The position numbers and the translations under genes are program-made. This document shows positions 35,101 to 41,717 of a DNA stretch of 45,366 bases, piece after piece. The stretch comes from JOPF133 sp052144935 (lineage in GTDB: Bacteria; Acidobacteriota; Terriglobia; Bryobacterales; Bryobacteraceae). The first letter of the stretch is position 1, and each line of letters begins with the position of its first letter. The notes beneath the pieces are model-generated. The model did no database searches. It was not told the DNA's origin and saw nothing but the letters and a program-made list of their open reading frames with translations. The DNA is taken from NCBI GenBank assembly GCA_052144935.1, contig JBKQPR010000019.1:1-45366 (forward strand). Direction: 5' to 3'.

Positions 35101-35538
35101 ACCTGCCACCGCATCACCTTCATGTACGCGCCGCTTTACGACCACGCGCAGTTGAACGAGGCGACTCATGAGACCCTCTACGAGACCTTCGGCGTGGCCA
35201 ACATGAAAGCCTTCAAGCACCTGGCGCTGCTCACCAACCGGGGCCACCTGCTCGACTACGCGGGCCAGGACGTCTACCTGCCACACCTGGATCGCCTGGC
35301 CCTGCCTATCACCTTCATTCACGGCGCCGACAACGAGTGCTTCGTGCCTGAGAGCACGCAGATCACTTACGACCTGTTGCGCAAGACCAACGGCACCAGC
35401 TTCTACGACCGGCACGTGATCCCGGGCTACGGACACATCGATTGCATCTTCGGAAAGAACGCCTCGCGCGACATCTTCCCGATCGTGCTGAACGCCCTCG
35501 ACCAGGCCAAGCCCCGGCCGGTGGCGGTGGGCGCCTGA
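32113..35538 (+). CDS. Cholesterol-oxidase-like GMC flavoenzyme fused to alpha/beta hydrolase
   Basis: A 1141-residue fusion; the start at 32113 has GGAGGGG 6 nt upstream. The N-terminal ~570 residues are a GMC-type FAD enzyme: VVVIGSGYGGGIAASRMA (16-33), four Cys in CIGCGDCVSGC (198-208) as in the actinobacterial ChoD-like group, and catalytic-region VHPLGGCIMG with His487. A linking beta domain follows (about 590-770). The C-terminal ~330 residues are an alpha/beta hydrolase with ILSHGLGVSSLI, Asp1073 in GADNECF and His1108 in GYGHIDC. The nucleophile elbow reads VVHCWGSTTF, so Cys908 stands where Ser is usual. It likely oxidises a sterol-like or other hydrophobic alcohol and cleaves an ester or lactone product. 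No signal peptide is seen. It opens an operon with the next two genes. Confidence 0.9.
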   Translation: MPRISLPIEQIQDHYTVVVIGSGYGGGIAASRMARAGQKVCVLERGKELQPGEYPNTLEQAARELQTDAPEAHVGSSTGLFDFRVNRDINVVLGCGLGGTSLINANVGLRAEPRVFQDPAWPADFRKDTALLEESYTHAEEVLNPQPVPQDYDPLPKLEALQRSAEFMGAKWYRTPLYVTFQDPKDGVNPFGVPQQACIGCGDCVSGCNFHAKNTTLMNYLPDAANFGAEIFTEVSVRYLEGSGDGWLVHFQPLGVGREKFGAPDLYVAADIVILGAGTLGSTEILLRSAEQGLPLSPVLGQRFTGNGDVLGFGYNTDHAINGIGYGDHNPQGRKKVGPCITSVIDLREQPQLDQGMVIEEGSIPGAIGALLPVGLEAAADLGGNKPKGLYETISMKKRELESLAGGAYIGAIHNTQTYLIMTHDNGQGRMYLENDRLRISWPGVGSEPIFSEANNNLKKATEPLGGVFAPNPTWHSLQSKSLVSVHPLGGCIMGEDAASGVVNHKGQVFAGANGSAVYPNLYVDDGAVLPRPVGVNPSLTISAVAERTCALIAQDRGWKIDYTLGSRPRQVAKAATAGVEFTETMKGYWAEGAADYASGASQGEAALNALQFTLTIRGDDVNRMLSEPGHEARMAGTVLCPRLSGKPLTVDGGIFQLFVVDPDEVETRNMVYRMTLVSEEGQRWYFDGFKVVHQGPVIDIWHDTSTLYITLRRNDQNGPVAGMGILHIQPSDFVKQMTTMQVTNAANAEERLKTLARFGEFFAGTLFETYGGIFARPTAFNPAAPPRQKRALRVGAPVVVPFPARDGVPLRLTRYQGGSKGPVILSHGLGVSSLIFSLDTIDTNMLEYLYAHGYDVWLLDYRNSIALPSDAAEQASGDDVALQDYPAAVDKVREITGARDVQMVVHCWGSTTFFMAMLAGLQGVRSVVCSQIATHVVAPIATHLKTGLHVPSFLDALGIKDLSAFASTQESLIEKVYDGALRLYPTQARERCQNLTCHRITFMYAPLYDHAQLNEATHETLYETFGVANMKAFKHLALLTNRGHLLDYAGQDVYLPHLDRLALPITFIHGADNECFVPESTQITYDLLRKTNGTSFYDRHVIPGYGHIDCIFGKNASRDIFPIVLNALDQAKPRPVAVGA

Positions 35539-35563
35539 GCAACGCGATTTTCAGGAGGAACTT

Positions 35564-36874
35564 ATGGCCGTCTTAACGCAGCTACATCATCCCGATTTTT
35601 CCCTGTGGCAATCGGCCGTGGAGCAGACGGTTGCCAAAGCCGGGGCCGCGGTAGGGGACCTCCGTGGCGATGCGGCTCATGCCATGGTCCAGGCCACCAG
35701 TACGGTGGCTACGATCCTCAACGACAAAAACCTCGTCCCCCCGGCCCAGCAGGCCCGGGCGGGCAACGTCAACGTCGCCGGCGCCAACGCCGGTGGGGAC
35801 TGGGTCAACTACTGCTCCAACATCTGGTGGGAAATCGCCAAGGCCCAGGTTGATGGCGACAAGGAGGAGGAGGCGGCCTGGCGCGCCCAACTCGGCCCAT
35901 TCACCACCTGCGACGTCCGCTACGCGCAGGCCGCCCAGCAATACGTGGCATTCCAGCTCACGAAAGGCAAGGTCCCGTACAAAGTCTGGCAGAATCTGAG
36001 CGACTTCATCATCGATTGGAAGGTGCCGCCACAGGCGCGGATCGCCATCGTGGGCGACTGGGGGACCGGGCAGGCCGATGCCCAGGCCCTGCTAGAGGCC
36101 ATAGCCCGCAAGAACCCCGATGTGGTCATTCACCTCGGCGACATCTATTACGCGGGTACCGAATTCGAAATGCAGAACTACTTCCTGAATATCTGGAAGA
36201 GTACCTTCGATCTGAGCAAGGTTAAAACCTTCACATTAGCCGGCAACCACGATATGTACTCCGGCGGCGTGCCTTATTACCAACTGCTCCAGGATCTGGG
36301 ACAGCCCGCCAGCTACTTCTGCCTGCGCAACGACGACTGGCAGTTCGTGGCGCTCGACACCGGCCTGCACGACGACGACGCGCTGGACGCCAAGCCGACC
36401 TGCCTCGAAGACACCGAAGTCGCCTGGCTCAACGACAAGATTGCGACCGCCGGCAACCGCCGCACCGTGCTCCTGAGCCACCACCAGCTCTTTACCGCCA
36501 ACGAAGCCATCGGCGGCCAGAGCGTGAACGTGAAGCTGCAAGGCCAGGTGGGACCCATTTTGCCGAAGGTAGACGTGTGGTTCTGGGGGCACGAGCACAA
36601 CCAGGTGGTCTACAAGACCTGGCAGGGCGTGCTGGCGCGATGTCTCGGACACGGCGCGTATCCCGTGGGCATCACCGAAATTCCCGTCAAGCCGCGTTTC
36701 GAGGTGCCGATGGAGAATGCCTTCCTGGCCAAGGGAGCCTCTTTCTACTCCCATGGCTACTGCATCATGGAACTCGACGGCCCGGTAGCCCACGTTTCCT
36801 ATTACCAGGACAGCGATCCGGAAGACGTGTCCATGTTTGCGGAAGACTTCGGCGGCGTGGCCGCGGCCCATTAG
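35564..36874 (+). CDS. Calcineurin-like metallophosphoesterase
   Basis: A 436-residue protein with an AGGAGGAA ribosome site, 25 nt after the GMC gene. An N-terminal helical extension of ~150 residues precedes the phosphoesterase core. Its motifs are GDWGTGQ (Asp165), HLGDIYYAGTEFE (Asp193), AGNHDMYSGG (Asn228, His229), LLSHHQLF, and WFWGHEHNQVVYK. The first motif is GDWG in place of D-x-H, as in purple acid phosphatase-like members. These residues bind two metal ions and hydrolyse phosphomonoesters or diesters. No signal peptide is visible. Its role beside an oxidase/hydrolase and a cytochrome is unknown; it may remove phosphate from a prenyl or sterol phosphate. Confidence 0.9.
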   Translation: MAVLTQLHHPDFSLWQSAVEQTVAKAGAAVGDLRGDAAHAMVQATSTVATILNDKNLVPPAQQARAGNVNVAGANAGGDWVNYCSNIWWEIAKAQVDGDKEEEAAWRAQLGPFTTCDVRYAQAAQQYVAFQLTKGKVPYKVWQNLSDFIIDWKVPPQARIAIVGDWGTGQADAQALLEAIARKNPDVVIHLGDIYYAGTEFEMQNYFLNIWKSTFDLSKVKTFTLAGNHDMYSGGVPYYQLLQDLGQPASYFCLRNDDWQFVALDTGLHDDDALDAKPTCLEDTEVAWLNDKIATAGNRRTVLLSHHQLFTANEAIGGQSVNVKLQGQVGPILPKVDVWFWGHEHNQVVYKTWQGVLARCLGHGAYPVGITEIPVKPRFEVPMENAFLAKGASFYSHGYCIMELDGPVAHVSYYQDSDPEDVSMFAEDFGGVAAAH

Positions 36875-36964
36875 AACATGCCGTCGTTCCTGTTTGCCCG
36901 GCTGCTCAGGGAGAGAATGCGCAATTACTTATGAGGTTCTGTCTAGGAACCAGGAGCATCCAAC

Positions 36965-38834
36965 ATGTCACCGCAATTTCAGCCACAAACATCGCCTAAC
37001 CCTGCCGCCCGTTGGTTCAGCCGCGTGGTCTGGCTGGGCATCCTGTTCAACCTGTTTTTCATCTCGTTGGACTTGTTTGCGCCGGACTTCATCAACGTGG
37101 CGGTGGGTCTCACGCCCGGCTTCCCCACGGTGTGGAACCGCGCTCACGCCGTCATGGTGCTGGCGCTGAGCATCCTCTATATACCGGCCGCGGTCGATCC
37201 GCTGCGCTATTCCGGATATTCGTGGCTGCTGGTGGTGTCGCGACTGGCCGCGGCAATCTTTTGGGCCTGGTGCGTCTCGAGCGGCCAGGGAGCCTTCGGC
37301 TCCTACCTCGCTTCGGACGGCGCCTTTTGCGTGGTGCAGGCCATTCTATTGCAGGTGGCGCTGCCCGCGCAGCAGAAGCTGCCGGCCGCGCTCGGCCACC
37401 TGTTCGCCGGAATCGGCGCCGGCCTGAAGGCCGCGTACCGGCACACCGCCGTGCGCATCGTCACAGCCGTAGTGGTGGTCGTGTTGCTCCTGGCGGGATG
37501 GGTGTTCTACGACAACCTGCTGCGCCACGAGCCCGAGCTGGTCTATTCCGACATCGCGCAGCATTACAAATACGCCGCCATCGGGCTGGGCCCCTCCAGC
37601 CGCGTTCCGTATTGGGTTTTCAAAGTGCTGCCGGATGTCTTCGCCGACATGCTTCCCGGTCCCGGCGGCTATCGTGGAGGATGGCGCAGACTGGCCGGTG
37701 GGCTTCGCCAAACGCGTCTTCGGCTACGAGTGTCTGGAGGCCAACTGCTCGCTGTGTCACACGGCGTTGTATCGCACCGCGCCCGGCGCAAAGCCTGTGG
37801 TGGTGCCTGGCGGACCGGCCCACACCATGGACCTGCAAGGCTTCCAGCGCTTCCTTTACGCCGCGGCCGCCGACCCGCGATTCAACGCCGATACCCTCAT
37901 GGCGGCGATCGGCAAGGTGCACCAATTCTCGTGGACCGAGGGACTGGTCTACCGCTATCTGATTATTCCCGCCACCAAGGTTGCGCTGTTGGAACAGAAG
38001 GCCGAATACGCCTGGCAGGATAGCCGGCCTCCGCAGGGAAGGGGCCGCACCGATACCTTCAACCCCACCAAGATCGTGGTCTTCCACATGCCCGACGATC
38101 ACACCATCGGCACCACAGATCTGCCGGCGGTGTGGAACCAGAAGGCCCGCGAGAGCATGTGGCTGCACTGGGACGGCAACAACAATCAGATCACCGAGCG
38201 CAACTACGCCGCCGCCATGGCGGTGGGCGCCACGCCCAGCTCCGTCCTGCCGGCGAGCTTCACCCGCGTCACCGACTACCTGCTCGATTTGCAACCGCCG
38301 CCGTTCCCGTTTCCCATCGATAAGGCCAAGGCCGCCCGCGGCGCCGCGGTCTACCAATCCACTTGCGCCAACTGCCACGCCTTTGGCAGCTCCGGCGTGG
38401 GACAGGTGGAGGATATCTCGCAGACCGGCACCGATCCCAACCGGCTCAGCTCGTTCTCCCAGGCCCTGGTGGATCGCTTCCACACCTTCACCACCCCGCC
38501 GTTCGTTTTCACGGCCTACCGCAAGACCAACGGCTATTCGCGCGTGCCCATCGACGGCCTGTGGCTGCGCGGTCCCTATCTACACAACGGCTCGGTGCCC
38601 AACCTGCGCGCGCTGCTCATGCCCGAAGATCAGCGCCCGAAATCGTTCTATCGCGGTTACGACGTGCTGGACCCGGTCAATGTGGGATTCATCTCCGACG
38701 GCCTCGACGCTGCCAAGGCAGGCTTCTTGCTGGATACCTCCGTGCCCGGAAACTCCAACCGCGGCCACCGCTACGGGACGGAACTTAGCGCGCCGCAGAA
38801 AGAGGATTTGCTGGAGTATCTCAAGAAGTTGTAG
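36965..38834 (+). pseudogene. Membrane-anchored RoxA-like diheme cytochrome c, one frameshift
   Basis: The start at 36965 has an AGGAG site. The first ~200 residues hold about five membrane helices (WLGILFNLFFISLDLF to VVVVVLLLAGWVFYDN). A periplasmic domain follows with YWVFKVLPDVFADMLPGPGGY. Here the frame shifts at about 37673; the next frame continues VEDGADWPVGFAKR without loss. Heme motifs are CSLCH soon after the shift and CANCH near 38364. The rest (LWLRGPYLHNGSVPNLRALL, FYRGYDVLDPVNVGF, ELSAPQKEDLLEYLKKL) matches the RoxA/rubber-oxygenase-like diheme group. The intact length would be about 620 residues. It would accept electrons from or oxidise the same hydrophobic substrates as the GMC enzyme upstream. 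The single shift may be a sequencing error. Confidence 0.8.
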
Positions 38835-39348
38835 GGGCCTCCAGCCGGACCGGACCGGCCGCCTCTTCAGGCGCACGCAGACCTACCGAAACCGGCGCTT
38901 TGGTTGGCGCCCGCCGCGTTGAGCGCAGGCAGCCGAATCGCCTGCCCTACCAAGCCACGCCTTAGAACGGCACCCGGCACATTCGGCGCCACTTACGGCA
39001 ATGGTAGTGGCCGTGGATGGGCCATGTGCCTTCGCCATGCATCATGGAACACCAGATCCCCGCGATGTGAGCGTTTGGCGACGGGGACATCGACTATTTC
39101 GGCCTATCTGAACGATCAAAAGCTGAAGCCACTACTGGTAATCGAACTTGCCTACCAGCCCGACACCGTTGTGACGCGGCCTCTGGTAGACGACCTGCGG
39201 CTGAGCCGCGAGTACGCGGCGCGAATCTTCTTTCTTTGACCTCTGCAAGCGATGATGGAACAAGCCACCAGTGCCGGAGCGGCGGTAGATCTTGACGATG
39301 AGCCCGTTTGCGCCAGCCCGCCCGTGCGCCCTGTCACCATGCGCCCCG
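38835..39348. other. No gene recognised; hairpin and decayed sequence
   Basis: Contains an imperfect hairpin at 38925-38945 (GCAGGC/GCCTGC) like the one at 1838-1857. One plus-strand frame near 39100-39239 (KLKPLLVIELAYQPDTVV) looks weakly protein-like but has no known family. Probably degenerate. Confidence 0.4.
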
Positions 39349-39449
39349 GTGCCTGGCACCGTCATGCGCCGCGCCTGGCGCACGTCGGGATCGGCCGCCA
39401 GCAGCCGCAGGAGAGCGAGAAGCCGTCCACCAACTTGCTGCCGCGCAGC
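39349..39449 (+). repeat. Partial copy of the GC-rich mosaic repeat (blocks D-E)
   Basis: Contains CGCCTGGCGCACGTCGGGAT followed by GCAGCCGCAGGAGAGCGAGA. This is nearly identical to 39985-40065 in the tandem array and weaker at 40220-40300. It lies just before the truncated sulfatase gene. Confidence 0.65.
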
Positions 39450-39499
39450 AGGCCCATTCAAACTGCACCACTACCAAATTTGCGATAGGGTAGACGCAG

Positions 39500-39755
39500 A
39501 TGATCAATCGTCGGGAATTCCTCATGGCACCGGCGGCCGTGTCAGCCGCGGCGGCACAAGCGCGGAAACAGCCAAATATCCTTCATTTGCAGTCCGACCA
39601 GCGGCAGTGGGCCACGATCGCCGGACGCTCCCCCCTGCCGTACGCGGAACCTGAATCGCCTGGCCTCCGCCGGGATGCTGTTCGAGCGTCCTTACACTCC
39701 TTCGGCAGTCTGCTGCCCGTCGCGCACGATGACCCTCTCCGGCGCGTACCACTGG
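39500..39755 (+). pseudogene. Sulfatase N-terminal relic
   Basis: Starts MINRREFLMAPAAVSAAAAQ, a twin-arginine signal, then ARKQPNILHLQSDQRQW, the first metal-binding strand of type I sulfatases with Asp. After a run of six C residues at 39630-39635 the frame shifts. The next frame gives NLNRLASAGMLFERPYTPSA and VCCPSRTMTLSGAYHW, which contains the C-x-P-S-R formylglycine motif. It ends abruptly at about 39755, where the GC-rich repeat begins. About 75% of the enzyme is missing. Confidence 0.7.
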
Positions 39756-40452
39756 CAAGCAAGACTGGCTCGGCCTGGCGGGCCGGCCGTGGCGCCAGGC
39801 AGCGATCGGGGAAGCCGGCGCCGCCGCCGCGGGGATGGCGCTCTCGGCCCGCGGTCGCAGGGCCGCCGCCGGCCGCACAGCGGGCGGAAACGCCGGCCTG
39901 GCAGCCGGCCGTGGCGCCGTGCAGCGATCGGAGAAGGCGGCGCCGCCTTGCGTACCTAGCGCCATGCGAACGCCGGCATCGTCATGCGCGCCGCCTGGCG
40001 CACGTCGGGATCGGCCCGCCCGCAGCCGCAGGAGAGCGAGAAGCCGTCCACCAGCTTGCCGCCCCGCGCATGGCCGCTCTCGGCCCGCGCGGTCGCAGGG
40101 CCGCCGCCCCCCCGCGGCGCGGGCGGGAAGGCGGGCGGAAAACGGCAAGACCGGTTCGGGCGGGCGGGCGGCAGTGGCTCGGGGGCCGGGATTCGCAACG
40201 CGCCCCGCGCCGGCATCGTCATGCGCGCCGCGCACGTCGGAATCGGGCCTCCAGCAATCGCAGGAGAACGAGGGGCCGTCCATCAGCTTGCTGCCGCGCA
40301 GCGCACCGGACGGCTGCCGCCGCGCGGATCGACGCTCTCGGCCCGCGGGTCGCCTGGCCGCCGCCCGCCGCGTAGCGGGCGGCACGGCAAGACGGGTTCG
40401 GCTGGCGGCCGGCAGGGGCGTTGAGCAGCGGGCGCAGAAGCCGGCGCCGCCA
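39756..40452 (+). repeat. Tandem array of ~240-bp GC-rich mosaic repeat units
   Basis: Units begin with GCTCTCGGCCCGCG at 39840, 40076 and 40334 (spacing 236 and 258 bp). They are preceded by a partial unit at 39756-39838 that starts CAAGACTGGCTCGGCCTGGC. Each full unit runs in the same order: A, CTCTCGGCCCGCGGTCGCA; B, a CGCGGGCGG-rich stretch; C, AACGGCAAGACTGGTTCGG then GGCCGGCAGTGGCGCC; D, GCCGGCATCGTCATGCGCG then GCACGTCGGGAT; E, CAGGAGAGCGAGAAGCCGTC. Units differ by many small changes. No stable reading frame runs through all copies. Confidence 0.7.
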
Positions 40453-40455
40453 TCC

Positions 40456-40600
40456 TTCGCCGTCCCTCACGAGGACAACAAGGCTGCCCACCAGCACCGC
40501 CACGCCACCCACGCCACCAAAGTGGTTCCACTGTGATGGCAGCACGGAGTTGACCATTCTCTTCATCGAGTCGCTCTATTTCCTGAGCCATAGTCCTCAC
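40456..40600 (-). CDS. Third small gene of a minus-strand cassette, broken
   Basis: The GTG at 40600 overlaps the stop of the 60-residue gene (TAGTG). The first residues, MAQEIERLDEENGQLRAAIT, look like a coiled coil. About 25 codons later a different frame encodes a clear membrane helix (VGGVAVLVGSLVVLV), so a frameshift probably splits a coil-plus-membrane protein. The frame then runs into the GC-rich repeat array. Confidence 0.35.
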
Positions 40601-40782
40601 TAACCCAGCCAGCCGCTGGTGTTCATGGAACGACCGCAGTACGGCTTGGACTCTCGCAAGTGGAACATCAGCTTGTCGCGTTTGTTTTCTCCTTCGTGAA
40701 GGATTGCTCGCTCGCCTGCTCTAGCTAGGCGCTCCGGCCACGACACCCACTTCTCACCAAGCAACCAGCTCATTGCGTTCAC
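40600..40782 (-). CDS. 60-residue protein of unknown function
   Basis: The GTG start overlaps the stop of the upstream 98-residue gene (GTGA), and its own stop overlaps the next start. It is charged (ERLARAGERAILHEGENKRD) with no membrane segment or known motif. The lower GC than the surroundings suggests an acquired cassette. The double overlap is the main reason to believe it. Confidence 0.45.
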   Translation of the reverse strand: MNAMSWLLGEKWVSWPERLARAGERAILHEGENKRDKLMFHLRESKPYCGRSMNTSGWLG

Positions 40783-41075
40783 GGTCTCGAATACGTGATT
40801 CCGATTGGTGCCTTTATTTCCCGTTCGTAATAGTCGCTCCCGGATTTACTTACCACTAACGTTAGGTTCGAGGTGTATTCGATAAAACCCAACTTAATTA
40901 GTTCGTTAGCTGCGCTCGATTCGATAGGGTTGTTGTACGGCTCCCTGGCTTCCTGGAGTGCTCTTCCGCGCCGTGACACCATGGGCCAAGGTCGCTGCCG
41001 GGGTTGGGCAACAAGGTACATCTCCAACTCAACCATATCCTTCAAAGCATGGTGACCGGTTTCGCTCATTGTCAT
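40779..41075 (-). CDS. 98-residue protein, possibly winged-helix-like
   Basis: First gene of three overlapping minus-strand genes. The N-terminal helix is KDMVELEMYL. The C-terminal half (SAANELIKLGFIEYTSNLTL, then VVSKSGSDYYE) has the rhythm of a winged-helix recognition helix and wing, but no family is recognised. It could start at 41075 or at the second Met at 41069. It may be a regulator or immunity-type protein of a small mobile cassette. Confidence 0.45.
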   Translation of the reverse strand: MTMSETGHHALKDMVELEMYLVAQPRQRPWPMVSRRGRALQEAREPYNNPIESSAANELIKLGFIEYTSNLTLVVSKSGSDYYEREIKAPIGITYSRP

Positions 41076-41449
41076 GTTATCTCTTAGGCAGTAGTTTGCT
41101 CAGCGCGGAGAGGTTATCGGCCGTCGGTAAGGCCAGCCGGCCTCTCTGTAGGGAGAGACTCAGAAAAGGTGGCTACTTATGATATCACGAAAGTCGGTTA
41201 CGCAGGCTCAGGAGAATAACGCCATTGTTTTCAACGGGCCGTTCTGCAGCGTTGCGCCTTTCGGCCTGACGCGAACATCCAGAACTCTCCTGGGATCTGC
41301 TCAGCAATTCGCAAACGCAGCAATTCACCGCGGCTCTGATGACGCCGTCCAGCGCTGAGTTGAACGGTCCGAACGTGGGCCTGTAGACGTGGCCGCAGCG
41401 GATCTGGTGCATCCTGCGGTGCGAAACGGGCGCACCGCGCGTGTGGGAC
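41076..41449. other. No gene recognised
   Basis: Upstream region of the small-gene cassette, followed by sequence without a coding signal. No promoter with good -35 and -10 boxes was seen. Confidence 0.35.
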
Positions 41450-41640
41450 GCTCTCGGCCCGCGGTCGCATGACCGCCGCTCCCCGCGCCGCGGGCGGACG
41501 CGGGGCAGAAACGGCAAGACTGGTTCGGCCTGGCGGCCGGCAGTGGCGCCCGGCAGCGATTCGCTACGCGCCCCCTGCCGGCATCCTCATGCGGGCCGTT
41601 TTGGCGCACGTCGATCGCCCACCGGCGGCCGCGGGAAATC
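41450..41640 (+). repeat. Copy of the GC-rich mosaic repeat (blocks A-D)
   Basis: Begins GCTCTCGGCCCGCGGTCGCA and includes a perfect 16-bp palindrome GCGGTCGCATGACCGC (41461-41476). It then has AACGGCAAGACTGGTTCGGC, GGCCGGCAGTGGCGCC, GCCGGCATCCTCATGCGG and GCACGTCGATCG. It is close to the 40076 unit but lacks block E. It lies just downstream of the caspase gene. Confidence 0.7.
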
Positions 41641-41717
41641 TTTGGTATTGGGTCTCGCCGCCCGCTGCATCCCGCGACTGGCGGATGCCTGACTGGATTG
41701 TTCGGCAAGATGCCAGA

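Noticed and set aside
33484..35436. Minus-strand 650-codon frame opposite the GMC fusion
   Set aside because: Antisense shadow of a well-supported fusion protein.
39840..40452. CRISPR array
   Set aside because: Units are ~240 bp and similar throughout; there are no short identical repeats with unique spacers and no cas genes.
39522..40536. Several long Arg/Ala-rich frames over the repeat array
   Set aside because: Frames arise from extreme GC content, differ between repeat units and run through the unrelated sulfatase relic, so they are not genes.
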